NCBI RefSeq assembly: GCF_900105205.1
Contig: NZ_FNSQ01000005.1
Span: 1,736,001 to 1,800,000, forward strand
Origin: Microbacterium hydrocarbonoxydans
GTDB lineage: Bacteria > Actinomycetota > Actinomycetes > Actinomycetales > Microbacteriaceae
DNA: 64,000 nt
Reading direction: 5' to 3'
Part shown: one piece after another, positions 28,130 to 37,395 of the stretch
How positions within the stretch are numbered: the stretch's first letter is position 1
Layout: each line of letters starts with the position of its first letter
Notes under the pieces: generated by a model
Databases searched by the model: none
Seen by the model: the letters and a program-made list of their open reading frames with translations, nothing else
Told to the model about the DNA's origin: nothing
Position numbers and translations under genes: made by a program

Positions 28130-28720
28130 ATGGCGGAGCAGAGCGGCGACCTCGGTCGCGACATTGCCAGGGTGGCGGTCTTCGCCGCGCTCATCGTGGT
28201 GCTCGGCACCGTGACGATCCCGATGCCAGGGGGAGTCCCGGTGACGGCGCAGACGCTGGGAGTGATGCTCGCGGGAGCGGTGCTCGGCCCGCGGCTCGCC
28301 CCGCTGTCGGTCCTGCTCGTGCTGCTTCTGGCTGCCGTGGGACTGCCGGTCCTCTCGGGAGGACGAGGGGGTCTCGGCGTCTTCCTCGGTCCGACCGCGG
28401 GCTATCTGATCGGGTGGATCGCCGGAGCGATCGTCGTCGGACTCATCGCCCGCAGCGCGCGTCCGAGCTGGTGGCGAGTGGGACTCGGGGCTCTCGTGGG
28501 GGGCATCCTGGTCGTCTATCTCTTCGGAATCCCCGTGCAGGCGCTCGTGCTCGGCGTCGATCTCGGCCCCACCGCTGTGTCGAGCCTCGTGTTCCTGCCC
28601 GGAGATCTGCTCAAGGTCGTCGCCGCGACGGTGCTCACGGTCACGTTGCGACGCGCGTACCCTCGGGCGTTCGGAACCCGCGGCAGCGCGGCCACTCGTG
28701 CCTCCGTCCGTGCGGCCTGA
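28130..28720 (+). CDS. bioY: Biotin transporter substrate-binding protein BioY
   Basis: The S component of an energy-coupling factor (ECF) biotin importer: about 196 residues with six membrane segments. The PMPGGVPVTAQTLGVMLAGAVLGPR segment near the N-terminus and GGRGGLGVFLGPTAGYLIGW are the family's most conserved parts. ATG 28130 is preferred since it lies eight bases after AGGAAGG; ATG 28124 would be too close. It is followed by the ATPase and T-component genes with overlaps, giving a complete bioYMN unit under the tandem operators. Confidence 0.94.
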   Translation: MAEQSGDLGRDIARVAVFAALIVVLGTVTIPMPGGVPVTAQTLGVMLAGAVLGPRLAPLSVLLVLLLAAVGLPVLSGGRGGLGVFLGPTAGYLIGWIAGAIVVGLIARSARPSWWRVGLGALVGGILVVYLFGIPVQALVLGVDLGPTAVSSLVFLPGDLLKVVAATVLTVTLRRAYPRAFGTRGSAATRASVRAA

Positions 28721-29402
28721 GACGGCGGTCGACACGATCTCGGTCGATCACGTCTCCGTGGTGCGCGACGACCGGACGATCCTCCGGGATGTCAGCGTGC
28801 AGCTCACGGCGCCGCGGATCGCGGTGATCGGCGCGAACGGGTCGGGCAAGTCGACATTCGCGCGTCTCCTCAATGCGCTGGTGCGCCCGTCGAGCGGACG
28901 CGTGAGCGTGCACGGTCTCGATGGGGAACGGGACACCGCGGCGCTGCGTCGTCGAGTCGGCTTCGTCTTCACCGACCCCCAGGCCCAGCTCCTGATGCCG
29001 ACCCCGGCGGAGGATCTGGCCCTGTCGCTGAGGGGCGAGCCCCGCACCGAGATCGAGCGGCAGGTCGCCGAGACCCTCACGGCACACGGACTCGCCGCGC
29101 ACGCCGACGTGCCGGCGTCCGAGCTCTCGGGCGGTCAGAAGCAGATGCTGGCGCTCGCCTCCGTCCTGATCGCGGGGCCGCGCCTGATCGTCGCCGATGA
29201 GCCGACCACCCTCCTCGACCTGCGCAATGCGCGCCGCATCTCGGAACTGCTGCTGACGCTCCCCATGCAGGTCGTGATCGTGACCCATGACCTCGAGCTC
29301 GCCGCCCGATGCGACCAGGTGCTGCTCTTCGACGAGGGGCGCCTGGTCGCCTCGGGTGAGCCCGCGCCGGTCATCGCGGCATATCGCGCTCTCTGCGAAT
29401 GA
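28698..29402 (+). CDS. bioM: Biotin ECF transporter ATPase BioM
   Basis: ABC ATPase (A component) of 234 residues. Walker A is GANGSGKST (45-53), the signature is LSGGQKQM, Walker B ends LIVADEPTTLLD and the H-loop is VTHD. Starting from the GTG at 28698 it overlaps bioY by 23 bases. It works with BioN to energise biotin uptake by BioY. Confidence 0.92.
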   Translation: MPPSVRPETAVDTISVDHVSVVRDDRTILRDVSVQLTAPRIAVIGANGSGKSTFARLLNALVRPSSGRVSVHGLDGERDTAALRRRVGFVFTDPQAQLLMPTPAEDLALSLRGEPRTEIERQVAETLTAHGLAAHADVPASELSGGQKQMLALASVLIAGPRLIVADEPTTLLDLRNARRISELLLTLPMQVVIVTHDLELAARCDQVLLFDEGRLVASGEPAPVIAAYRALCE

Positions 29403-29992
29403 TCCAGACCTACATCCCCGGCCGCAGCGTCGTGCATCGGATGCCGGCGACGGCCAAGCTCGCGCTCTTCGCGCTGCTCGCGCTGGCGGTGACGGCGTAC
29501 CCCCACGACGCGGCGAGCATCGGGATGGCTCTCGCGGGCGTCTGCGCGCTGTACCTGGTCTCCGGGATCCCGTTCGCCACCCTGATCGTCGAGGTGTGGC
29601 GGTTGCGGTGGCTGATCCTGGTGCTGGGCGTCGGGCTGTGGGTGTTCGTGTCGCCGCTCACCGCCTGGATCAGCACCGCCCGCGTCGTGGCGCTCGTCCT
29701 GCTGGCTACGCTGCTCACCCTCACGACGCGCATGGAGAGCCTGCTGCGGGTCCTGCACCGTCTGCTGACGCCCCTCGGCAGGTTCGGCATCGATCCACGG
29801 ACCGTGTCGATGACGATCGCCCTGGCGCTCACGATGGTGCCGACGGTGGCGCGGTTCTCGACGGAGGTCAGGGATGCCGCATCGGCACGCGGCATCCGAC
29901 TCCGCATCCGGTGGATCGTGCCGCTCCTCGTGCGCACGCTACGCCACGCGGATGACGTGGGTGATGCCCTCGCCGCCCGTGGACTGGTGTGA
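29399..29992 (+). CDS. bioN: Biotin ECF transporter transmembrane protein BioN
   Basis: T component of the ECF importer: 197 residues, about five membrane segments, and a cytoplasmic coupling region with SARGIRLRIRW and a preceding ARFSTEVRDAASARG segment, the CbiQ/EcfT signature helices that touch the ATPase. It overlaps bioM by four bases (ATGA). Its last 54 bases lie antisense to the end of the converging acyltransferase gene. Confidence 0.9.
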   Translation: MIQTYIPGRSVVHRMPATAKLALFALLALAVTAYPHDAASIGMALAGVCALYLVSGIPFATLIVEVWRLRWLILVLGVGLWVFVSPLTAWISTARVVALVLLATLLTLTTRMESLLRVLHRLLTPLGRFGIDPRTVSMTIALALTMVPTVARFSTEVRDAASARGIRLRIRWIVPLLVRTLRHADDVGDALAARGLV

Positions 29993-31255
29993 GCGCCGGG
30001 CGAGGCGGAGAGCCAGCAGCATCGCGATCACGGCGACGCCCGCGGTCGCGACCGTCGTGCCCAGCACGAGGAGGAGGACCACTCCGGCGATGCCCACCGA
30101 GACGGCGGCGGCGACACGGCGAGGCGATTCCTCCGCGCGCACCGACGGCCCCGTCTCGACGCGCGTGACGGCGAGAGCGACGAGCGCGGTGAGCGCGAGC
30201 GCTGTGGCGAGCCAGAGCGGCCGCGTCAGCCACCACTCGAGCGTGCTGGGAGCCGGCAGCGCGACGCCCGTGGTCATGGCGCTCATCGCCGAGACGCCGG
30301 CCATGCCGAGCAGCACCGGCATGTGCCAGAGGTAGATGCTCATCGTGCGACGGTTCACGAATGCCGCGAGTGCTGCGGGGATACCTCGACGACTGAACCC
30401 GTCGAGGCGGTCGCGCAGCAGCGAGACCAGGCTGAGGTGCACGACGCCGACGAGCAGCAGTGCGGCCGTGGGAGGGTTGATGTTGGCGATGAGGTCGGGG
30501 GAGTAGACGCCGCTCACGAAGGTGCCGATGAGCGAGAGCAGCGCGGCCCCGCCACCGAGGACGCGAGTGCGCCTGCTGAGCGCGTCGATCGTGCCGTCGG
30601 CGAGGAAGAACCCCAGCTGCTGGAGCGCGAGCCAGACGAAGGCGAGATTCACGAAGCCGAGGCCCTCGAGCCCCGTATGCGCACGGACGGCGTCCACGGC
30701 GACCGCGGACGCCACGAGCATCAGCAGCGTCACGCGGGGCGCCCGGGAGTGCAGGCCTGCCAGCGCGGGCAGGAGCGCCTGGCACAGGAGGAACACGGCG
30801 AGGAACCACAGCGGCTGGCCGTAGCGGAACCCGGCGACGGCGACGATCTCCGGTGGCACGCCCGCGACGAGGAGGGCGGCGAGCGCCACGCCGACGATCC
30901 CGATCGCGAAGACGGCGGGTCGGAGGAGCCGGTGCACCCTGCCGGCGATGAACTGCGACCCGGTTCCGCCACGCGCCTGCATCCGGCGGAAGGCGACGAG
31001 GCCCGCGAAGCCGCCGATGATGAAGAACAGCGGCATGACCTGCAGCATCCAGCTGAGCGGGACGATCCACCACGCGCCGTCGCTGGCGTTGGCGAAGACC
31101 GGGCCGCCGTCGACGACGGTGACCCCGACCATGATCCCGTGCAGCAGCACGACGCCCACCACGCACGCGGCGCGCAGGAGGTCGATGACCGTGTCCCGCC
31201 CCGCGGGAAGCGGAGCTCGGTGGGCGGTGAGCGGGGGTGCGTCGACGATGGCCAT
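29939..31255 (-). CDS. Membrane acyltransferase (acyltransferase-3 family)
   Basis: A 438-residue protein with ten or more membrane segments. The N-terminal DTVIDLLRAACVVGVVLLHG motif with its histidine, the MPLFFIIGGFAGLVAFRR segment and TMSIYLWHMPV are typical of acyltransferase-3 proteins, which O-acylate sugars, lipids or peptidoglycan at the membrane. The acceptor is unknown. ATG 31255 is chosen for its GAGGAGG ribosome site six bases upstream. The gene ends inside bioN on the opposite strand. Confidence 0.85.
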   Translation of the reverse strand: MAIVDAPPLTAHRAPLPAGRDTVIDLLRAACVVGVVLLHGIMVGVTVVDGGPVFANASDGAWWIVPLSWMLQVMPLFFIIGGFAGLVAFRRMQARGGTGSQFIAGRVHRLLRPAVFAIGIVGVALAALLVAGVPPEIVAVAGFRYGQPLWFLAVFLLCQALLPALAGLHSRAPRVTLLMLVASAVAVDAVRAHTGLEGLGFVNLAFVWLALQQLGFFLADGTIDALSRRTRVLGGGAALLSLIGTFVSGVYSPDLIANINPPTAALLLVGVVHLSLVSLLRDRLDGFSRRGIPAALAAFVNRRTMSIYLWHMPVLLGMAGVSAMSAMTTGVALPAPSTLEWWLTRPLWLATALALTALVALAVTRVETGPSVRAEESPRRVAAAVSVGIAGVVLLLVLGTTVATAGVAVIAMLLALRLARRSHQSTGGEGITHVIRVA

Positions 31256-31366
31256 GGTGTCCTCCTCGGTGGGTGTCCGAGGAGCGTATGAACGGGATGC
31301 CTCGCAGGGGATCACCCCCTGGGGTCGTTCGCACCCCTACCGAGGTGTGAACCTGCCCCGTCGCGC

Positions 31367-32038
31367 CTACGAGGCGGGCTCGACCAGGCCCGCGTCGTAC
31401 GCGAGGATCACCGCGTGCACCCGGTCGCGCAGACCGAGCTTCGCGAGCACCTTGCCCACGTGGGTCTTGACCGTCTGCTCGGCGATGAAGAGGTCGGAGG
31501 CGATCTCGCCGTTCGATCTACCTCTGCCGATCAGCACGAGCACCTCTCGCTCGCGATCGGTGAGGTCGGCGAGAGCTGAGGCGGCTCGGGGAGTGCGGGG
31601 CCGGTGACCGGCGAACTGCTCGATCATGCGCCTGGTCACGCTGGGGGCGAGCAGCGCGTCCCCGGCCGCGACCACGCGCACGGCATGCACCAGCTCCTCC
31701 GGCAGGGCGTCCTTGAGGAGGAACCCGCTGGCACCCGCCTCGAGGGCGTCGTAGACGTAGTCGTCGATGTCGAAGGTCGTGAGCATGAGGATGCGCGGCA
31801 CGTGCGCTGCGGGGTAGCCGGGACCGAGGATGCGTCGGGTCGCCTCGATGCCGTCCACACCAGGCATGCGCACATCCATCAGGATGACGTCGGGGTCGAG
31901 CCGGGCGGCAAGGGTCACGGCCTCGGCGCCGTCCGACGCCTGTCCTGCGACCCTGATGCCCTCATGTGCGTCGAGGAGCGCGGCGAATCCTGCCCTGACC
32001 ATGGCCTGGTCGTCGGCGATGAGGACGCTGATCGTCAC
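31367..32038 (-). CDS. NarL/LuxR-type response regulator
   Basis: A 223-residue two-component regulator: receiver domain with phospho-acceptor D55 (ILMDVRMPG) and acidic pair D9-D10, then a C-terminal LuxR HTH (LTDREREVLVLIGRGRSNGEIA). It starts at a GTG that overlaps the histidine kinase stop (GTGA), with AGGAG five bases upstream, so kinase and regulator are made together. Targets are unknown; the upstream DedA gene is in the same operon. Confidence 0.93.
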   Translation of the reverse strand: MTISVLIADDQAMVRAGFAALLDAHEGIRVAGQASDGAEAVTLAARLDPDVILMDVRMPGVDGIEATRRILGPGYPAAHVPRILMLTTFDIDDYVYDALEAGASGFLLKDALPEELVHAVRVVAAGDALLAPSVTRRMIEQFAGHRPRTPRAASALADLTDREREVLVLIGRGRSNGEIASDLFIAEQTVKTHVGKVLAKLGLRDRVHAVILAYDAGLVEPAS

Positions 32039-33330
32039 GGGGTCTCCTGGGGATGAACGGGTCGGGTCTCGGTCGGGGGAGCGGCGTCCGCGGTGGCCTC
32101 GTCCGTCGCGGGCTCGTGCACCGGGAGGACGGCGGTGACCTCCCAGCCGCCGTCGCTCGTGGGTGCGGCGGCGAAGGAGCCGCCCAGCAGCTCGACGCGC
32201 TCACGCATGCCACGGAGGCCGTATCCACCGCCGGTGGGCACCGTCGAGGAGGCGGAGCGCCCATTGCGCACGCGGATGCCGACGGTCGAGGCGTCCGTCT
32301 GGATGCGGACCGTCACTGAGGCGCCGGATGCATGCCGGACGGCATTGCTCAGCGCCTCCTGGGCGATGCGGAAGGCGGCGATCTGGACGGCCGGAGGGGC
32401 GTCGGTCGCGGAGCCGGTGATCTCCAGGCCCACCGTGACACCCGCCCGACGCAGGGTGTCGACCAGAGAGGGGATGTCGTCGATCCCCTGCACCGGCGCG
32501 AGCTCGGCGGTCTGGTCCTCCGTGCGCAGTACCCCGAGCATCCGACGCATCTCGGTGAGCGAGCTGCGGGCAGTGGCGGCGATGCTGTCGAACTCCGCCG
32601 CGGCGTCGTCGCCGACATCGGGCAGCCGGTACCGCGCGGTCGATGCCTGCACCTGGATCAGCGACATGCTGTGCGCGATGACGTCGTGGAGCTCCCTGGC
32701 GATCCGCGTGCGCTCCTCGACCAGCGCACGCCGGGATTCCTCCAGGGCCGCGTGCTCGCGCTCCTTCACGAGCTCGGCGGAGACTCGGACGCGTCCGGCG
32801 ACGAGGGTCGCCACGAGGAACATCGCCGCGGCGACGGAGGTGGTCACGATGAGATCGGCGGTGGCACTGCCGGCGGTCGGACGAGTGGAGACCACCTCGG
32901 GGCGCAGCAGCGGAGCCGTGAGCGAGAGCAGTGTGCCGACGATGAGGGGCAGCACGCCGACACGCGCGCCGTGCACGAAGGTGACGACGCCGACGAAGAG
33001 CACGAAGGTCAGCAGTGCGGGAACCGACCACGGCCAGGGGGACTCTGTCGCCAGCGCGGGATCGACGATCAGGGGCAGTGTGAACGCGGCTGCGGAGAAC
33101 AGCGCGATCGCGGAACGAGGGCGGCTCAGGGAGAGATACGGTGCACCGCACAGCGCCGCGGCCAGGATGAACGACAGCGGCAGCAGCGTGCCGTACAGAG
33201 CGGTCTGGATGGGCACGAGTACGGCGAACAGCACGAAACTCGCACCGCCGAGCACCGCCAAGGCGGCGGTGCGACGGCTGATGCGGGGAGCGCGGGGGAT
33301 GCGCGGCCGACGACGTGCCATGTCCGTCAT
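32035..33330 (-). CDS. Sensor histidine kinase (HisKA_3/NarX-DesK type)
   Basis: A 431-residue membrane kinase. Six or so hydrophobic segments fill residues 25-180, with no large extracytoplasmic sensor domain, which suggests sensing within the membrane. The phospho-acceptor is H215 in RIARELHDVIAH. The ATPase domain shows the N box EALSNAVRHA and the G box GGGYGLRGMRERVELLGG. The start overlaps the DedA stop (ATGA) and the end overlaps the response regulator start. Confidence 0.92.
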   Translation of the reverse strand: MTDMARRRPRIPRAPRISRRTAALAVLGGASFVLFAVLVPIQTALYGTLLPLSFILAAALCGAPYLSLSRPRSAIALFSAAAFTLPLIVDPALATESPWPWSVPALLTFVLFVGVVTFVHGARVGVLPLIVGTLLSLTAPLLRPEVVSTRPTAGSATADLIVTTSVAAAMFLVATLVAGRVRVSAELVKEREHAALEESRRALVEERTRIARELHDVIAHSMSLIQVQASTARYRLPDVGDDAAAEFDSIAATARSSLTEMRRMLGVLRTEDQTAELAPVQGIDDIPSLVDTLRRAGVTVGLEITGSATDAPPAVQIAAFRIAQEALSNAVRHASGASVTVRIQTDASTVGIRVRNGRSASSTVPTGGGYGLRGMRERVELLGGSFAAAPTSDGGWEVTAVLPVHEPATDEATADAAPPTETRPVHPQETP

Positions 33331-33947
33331 CCTGCCAGGTTCAGGGCCGGTGCGCGGCGACGGCGGGCGGCGGCGACGCGGTCGATGACCAGCCCGATCA
33401 CGAGGGCGATGGCGATGCCGATGGCCGCGCTGAGGAGCGGCTGGTCCTTGATCCAGGACCCCGCAGCGAGGCCGATGACCAGGCTCAGAGCGCTCCAGCT
33501 GATGCCGGCGACGATGCTGAGCGGCAGGAATCGGCGCCAGGGCAGACCGACGGCCCCTGCCGTCATGTTGACGGCGACACGGCCCACCGGAATGTAGCGC
33601 GCGCCGAGGATCAGGGCGGCACTGCGCTGCGTCAGGGCCTGCTCCGCGGTGGTGAATGCCGCAGCGACCCGCGGGCGTCGCATCCAGGCCCACCGGGTGG
33701 TGCCCAGACGCCGACCGAGGGCGAACGCGATGTTGTCGCCGATCGTGGCACCCACGGCGGCGACGAGCCCGAGGGGGACGAGACCCCAGAGATCGCCGGT
33801 GGAGGCGAGCACCGCCGCCGCCGCCACCAGGACGGTCTCGCTCGGGATGGGCGGGAAGAAGCCGTCGATCACCGTCACCGCGAACAGCACGGCGAAGAGC
33901 CAGGGTGAGGCGACGGTCTGCAGGATGAGCTCGTTGATGACGTCCAC
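33327..33947 (-). CDS. DedA/SNARE-associated membrane protein
   Basis: A 206-residue integral membrane protein. The FPPIPSETVLVAAA motif and the GARYIPVGRVAVNMTAGAVGLPWRRF segment with its conserved arginine mark the DedA family, members of which flip undecaprenyl phosphate or phospholipids. It starts with GTG at 33947 and is the first gene of an operon with a histidine kinase and response regulator, joined by four-base overlaps. Confidence 0.9.
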   Translation of the reverse strand: MDVINELILQTVASPWLFAVLFAVTVIDGFFPPIPSETVLVAAAAVLASTGDLWGLVPLGLVAAVGATIGDNIAFALGRRLGTTRWAWMRRPRVAAAFTTAEQALTQRSAALILGARYIPVGRVAVNMTAGAVGLPWRRFLPLSIVAGISWSALSLVIGLAAGSWIKDQPLLSAAIGIAIALVIGLVIDRVAAARRRRAPALNLAG

Positions 33948-34045
33948 TCCAGAAGGCTAGGAACGGGGTGCGCCTCCCGGCATCACTCTGAGGTATCGAC
34001 CGCATCCCCCCGGAGAGGTAGATCCGGGCACTCAGCCAGGCGATC

Positions 34046-34051
34046 TATACT
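34046..34051 (+). promoter_or_regulatory. Putative -10 element for the ABC-F gene
   Basis: TATACT lies about 50 bases upstream of the GTG start at 34103. No clear -35 element is seen. It gives a leader of about 45 bases. Confidence 0.4.
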
Positions 34052-34102
34052 GGGAGTTTGGCCCCTCGGCCTGAATCCCCTTGAACGAACGGACATCCCG
34101 CT

Positions 34103-35701
34103 GTGCTTGCCGTGCACGAACTCGAGATCCGCGTGGGCGCACGCCTCCTGATGGAGAACGTGTCGTTCCGTGTGAGCGACGGAGACAAGATCGGTCTCGT
34201 CGGCCGCAACGGCGCGGGCAAGACCACCCTCACCAAGGTGCTCGCCGGCGATGTCCTCCCCTCCGGCGGCAGCGTGACGCGTTCGGGTGAGCTCGGCTAC
34301 CTGCCGCAGGACCCCCGCTCCGGCAACCCAGAGGACCTCGCGCGCACGCGGATCCTCGACGCCCGCGGGCTCGGTCAGCTCAACCTCGGCATGACCGAGG
34401 CCTCGCTTGCGATGGGGTCGGAGGACCCCGCGGTGGCCGACAAGGCGATGAAGCGCTATGCCCGCCTGACCGAGCAGTTCGAGGCCCAGGGAGGGTATGC
34501 GGCCGAGGCCGAGGCCGCCTCCATCGCCAACAACCTCTCGCTGCCGGATCGGATCCTCGACCAGCCGCTGTCGACTCTCTCCGGTGGCCAGCGCCGTCGC
34601 ATCGAGCTCGCACGCATCCTGTTCTCGGACGCCGAGACGATGATCCTCGATGAGCCGACCAACCACCTCGACGCGGACAGCGTGGTGTGGCTGCGCGAGT
34701 TCCTGAAGAACTACAAGGGCGGGCTGATCGTGATCAGCCACGACGTCGAGCTCGTGGGCGAGACCGTGAACCGTGTCTTCTACCTCGACGCGAACCGTCA
34801 GGTCATCGACACGTACAACATGAACTGGAAGAACTACCTGCGCCAGCGGGTCGCCGACGAGGAGCGTCGCAAGAAGGAGCGCGCGAACGCCGAGAAGAAG
34901 GCCACCACACTGCAGCAGCAGGCCGCTCGATTCGGTGCGAAGGCCTCGAAGGCGGCCGCCGCACACCAGATGATCGCTCGCGCCGAGAAGCTGCTCGCGG
35001 GTCTCGACGACGTGCGCCAGGAAGACCGGGTCGCGAAGCTCCGCTTCCCCAAGCCCGCACCCTGCGGCAAGACGCCGATGATGGCGACCGGCCTGTCGAA
35101 GTCGTACGGATCCCTGGAGATCTTCACGGACGTCGACCTCGCCATCGACCGTGGGTCGAAGGTGGTCGTGCTCGGCCTCAACGGCGCGGGCAAGACGACG
35201 CTGCTGCGGATGCTCGCGGGCGTCGACAAGCCGGACACCGGACAGCTCGAGCCCGGCCACGGACTGAAGGTCGGCTACTACGCGCAGGAGCACGAGAACC
35301 TCGACGTCAACCGGTCGGTGCTGGAGAACATGGTGTCGGCGGCGCCGCACATCACCGAGATGGAAGCACGCAAGGTGCTCGGCTCGTTCCTCTTCACCGG
35401 CGATGACGTGCTGAAGCCGGCCGGGGTCCTCTCCGGTGGGGAGAAGACCCGCCTGTCGCTCGCGACGCTGGTGGTGTCATCCGCGAACCTGCTGCTCCTC
35501 GACGAGCCGACCAACAACCTCGATCCCGCCTCCCGTGAGGAGATCCTGGGTGCGCTCGCGCATTACGAGGGCGCAGTGGTGCTCGTCTCCCACGACCCCG
35601 GCGCGGTGCAGTCGCTCAACCCCGAGCGCGTGCTGATCCTCCCCGACGGCGTCGAGGACATCTGGAGCCAGGACTACCAGGACCTCATCGAGCTCGCGTA
35701 G
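34103..35701 (+). CDS. ABC-F family ATPase
   Basis: A soluble protein of 532 residues with two ABC domains and no membrane segment. The Walker A motifs are GRNGAGKTT and GLNGAGKTT, the signatures LSGGQRRR and LSGGEKTR, and the Walker B motifs MILDEPTNHLD and LLLDEPTNNLD. The linker between the domains (from about residue 245) is long, basic and helical, the P-site tRNA-interaction region of ABC-F factors. It should act on the ribosome; whether it is an EttA-like housekeeping factor or a resistance protein cannot be decided here. GTG start; followed by the PdxH-like gene after 49 bases. Confidence 0.93.
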   Translation: MLAVHELEIRVGARLLMENVSFRVSDGDKIGLVGRNGAGKTTLTKVLAGDVLPSGGSVTRSGELGYLPQDPRSGNPEDLARTRILDARGLGQLNLGMTEASLAMGSEDPAVADKAMKRYARLTEQFEAQGGYAAEAEAASIANNLSLPDRILDQPLSTLSGGQRRRIELARILFSDAETMILDEPTNHLDADSVVWLREFLKNYKGGLIVISHDVELVGETVNRVFYLDANRQVIDTYNMNWKNYLRQRVADEERRKKERANAEKKATTLQQQAARFGAKASKAAAAHQMIARAEKLLAGLDDVRQEDRVAKLRFPKPAPCGKTPMMATGLSKSYGSLEIFTDVDLAIDRGSKVVVLGLNGAGKTTLLRMLAGVDKPDTGQLEPGHGLKVGYYAQEHENLDVNRSVLENMVSAAPHITEMEARKVLGSFLFTGDDVLKPAGVLSGGEKTRLSLATLVVSSANLLLLDEPTNNLDPASREEILGALAHYEGAVVLVSHDPGAVQSLNPERVLILPDGVEDIWSQDYQDLIELA

Positions 35702-35750
35702 CGCGCGTGCGAAGTGTGCCACGTCCGACGGGAGTGGCATAGTCGACAGG

Positions 35751-36368
35751 GTGACCCATGACGACTCGGATCTCGGCCTCGCTCAGCTCAACGACTGGCT
35801 GAGAGGCCGCCACGCTCTCACGGGCGTCGCCCCGGACTGGGATGTCCGTGACCTGCCGGAGGATCCTGCGATCCTCTTCGCCGACTGGGTGCGTGCGGCC
35901 GCGGCAGCAGGGGTGGCGGAGCCGCACACCGTCACTCTGGCGACGGTCGACGCAGAGGGGATCCCCGACGCGCGCACGCTCATCCTGAAACGGATCGACG
36001 AACGAGGGTGGGGCTTCGCCAGCACGAGGTCGTCGCGCAAGGGCGCGCAGCTCGATGCGGTGCCGGCTGCGGCGCTGAGCTTCTGGTGGCAGCCGCAGGT
36101 CCGAGCGGTGCGAGTACGCGGACGCGTGGAGGAGGCGGCGCCGGAGGAGAGCGCCGCCGACCTCGCCGCCCGCTCGGCGGCCGCGCAGGCCGGCATCGCC
36201 GACGGCGACTGGGTGCTCTGGCGGGTCGTCCCGAGGCGTATCGAGTTCTGGCAGGGGGACACCGATCGGCGCCACACCCGCCTCGTGTACGAGGCAGCCG
36301 CTGACGGCTGGAGTCGGACGCTCTCGGGCAGAGCGGCCGACCGGATCGAGGAGGAGACTCGCGCATGA
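35751..36368 (+). CDS. pdxH: Pyridoxamine 5'-phosphate oxidase family protein (PdxH-like)
   Basis: FMN enzyme that should oxidise pyridoxine or pyridoxamine 5'-phosphate to PLP. The split-barrel core shows VTLATVDAEGIPDARTLILKRID, then STRSSRKGAQ, LSFWWQPQVRAVRVRG and the C-terminal RRIEFWQGDTDRRHTR, close to PdxH. At 205 residues it is slightly short at the N-terminus compared with E. coli PdxH. It starts with GTG. The stop codon overlaps a 12-codon ORF. Confidence 0.88.
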   Translation: MTHDDSDLGLAQLNDWLRGRHALTGVAPDWDVRDLPEDPAILFADWVRAAAAAGVAEPHTVTLATVDAEGIPDARTLILKRIDERGWGFASTRSSRKGAQLDAVPAAALSFWWQPQVRAVRVRGRVEEAAPEESAADLAARSAAAQAGIADGDWVLWRVVPRRIEFWQGDTDRRHTRLVYEAAADGWSRTLSGRAADRIEEETRA

Positions 36369-36406
36369 GCGGGTACCAGACCGCGAACGCCCTCACCGGC
36401 TGAACG

Positions 36407-37174
36407 ATGGACCAGATCCTCCCGCCTTCGCCGTCGGAGGCTCCGACCTTCGCGGACGACTTCTCGACCGGGCTCGACGGCGAGAAGTGGATCGCCCACT
36501 ACCTCCCGCAGTGGACGGTTCCCGAGAGATCCGCGGCGCGATACGAGATCGTCGAGACGGGGCTGCAGCTGCGTATCGAGAGCGATCAGCTCGATTGGCG
36601 GACGGAGGATGCCCCGCTCCGCGTGTCCAATGTGCAGACCGCGATGTTCTCAGGACCGCTCGGTTCGGCGCGCGGCACACACCGACATCGTTCGGACGGT
36701 CTCGAGGTGCGAACCGAGACACCACTCCGCCTGCTGTTCGCTCCTACCAGCGGACGGATCGATGTGACGGTCGCTGCGAGCACCGACGACGGGTGCATGC
36801 TCGCCGCCTGGCTCGTCGGTATCGAACACCTCTCGGAGCTGGATGCCGGCGAGATCTGCATCTTCGAGATCGACGCCGATGCCGTATCGACGACGACACG
36901 AGCGCGGACCGGCATCAAGGCTCACGGTGATCCGCGGTTGGAGACGGACATGGCCGAAGTGGTGCTGCCGTTCGATGCGAGCGGGTCGCACACCTGGACC
37001 GTGATCTGGGGGGACGGCGAGACGGTGATCGGCTGCGAAGGGATCGTCTTGCGCCGGATTCCGCAGTGCCCGGTCTATCCGGTGATGCTCCTGATCGACC
37101 TCTTCGAGATCGGCACGCCCTCGGGCGCATACCCGAAGACCGCCGTCGTCTCCGACGTGCGGGCCTGGGGCTGA
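36407..37174 (+). CDS. GH16-like (concanavalin-fold) protein with altered active site
   Basis: A 255-residue protein with no signal peptide. It begins like a family-16 glycoside hydrolase ([23 protein letters not shown]) and contains GEICIFE at 148-154, which lines up with the GH16 catalytic motif GEIDIFE. The two glutamates (E149, E154) are kept but the central aspartate is replaced by cysteine (C151). The C-terminal half ([18 protein letters not shown]) also fits that fold. It may be a divergent or inactive sugar-binding member. The family call is from motif recognition only. A 221-base gap without visible features follows. Confidence 0.65.
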   Translation: MDQILPPSPSEAPTFADDFSTGLDGEKWIAHYLPQWTVPERSAARYEIVETGLQLRIESDQLDWRTEDAPLRVSNVQTAMFSGPLGSARGTHRHRSDGLEVRTETPLRLLFAPTSGRIDVTVAASTDDGCMLAAWLVGIEHLSELDAGEICIFEIDADAVSTTTRARTGIKAHGDPRLETDMAEVVLPFDASGSHTWTVIWGDGETVIGCEGIVLRRIPQCPVYPVMLLIDLFEIGTPSGAYPKTAVVSDVRAWG

Positions 37175-37395
37175 CGCGTCGGCGCGCGTCGTCCAGCGAC
37201 GTCTCGGATCCCAGACAGCGGATGCCGTCGACCCGACATGAGCCGATCCGTGCGCGCTGCAATGGGAGCAGCCTGATTCTCGGCGACCCGCGACCAGCAG
37301 TTCCGGATGCAGGGCGAGGGGCTGTGATCGATCATGCGGACGCTCACCCGAGACCGAGCGGCGGCACTCCGACAAGCGACGATGGGGACGCGACG

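Noticed and set aside
33331..34005. Upstream extension of the histidine kinase frame
   Set aside because: It overlaps the DedA gene in another frame and reads as Arg/Pro-rich noise; the ATG at 33330 overlaps the DedA stop.
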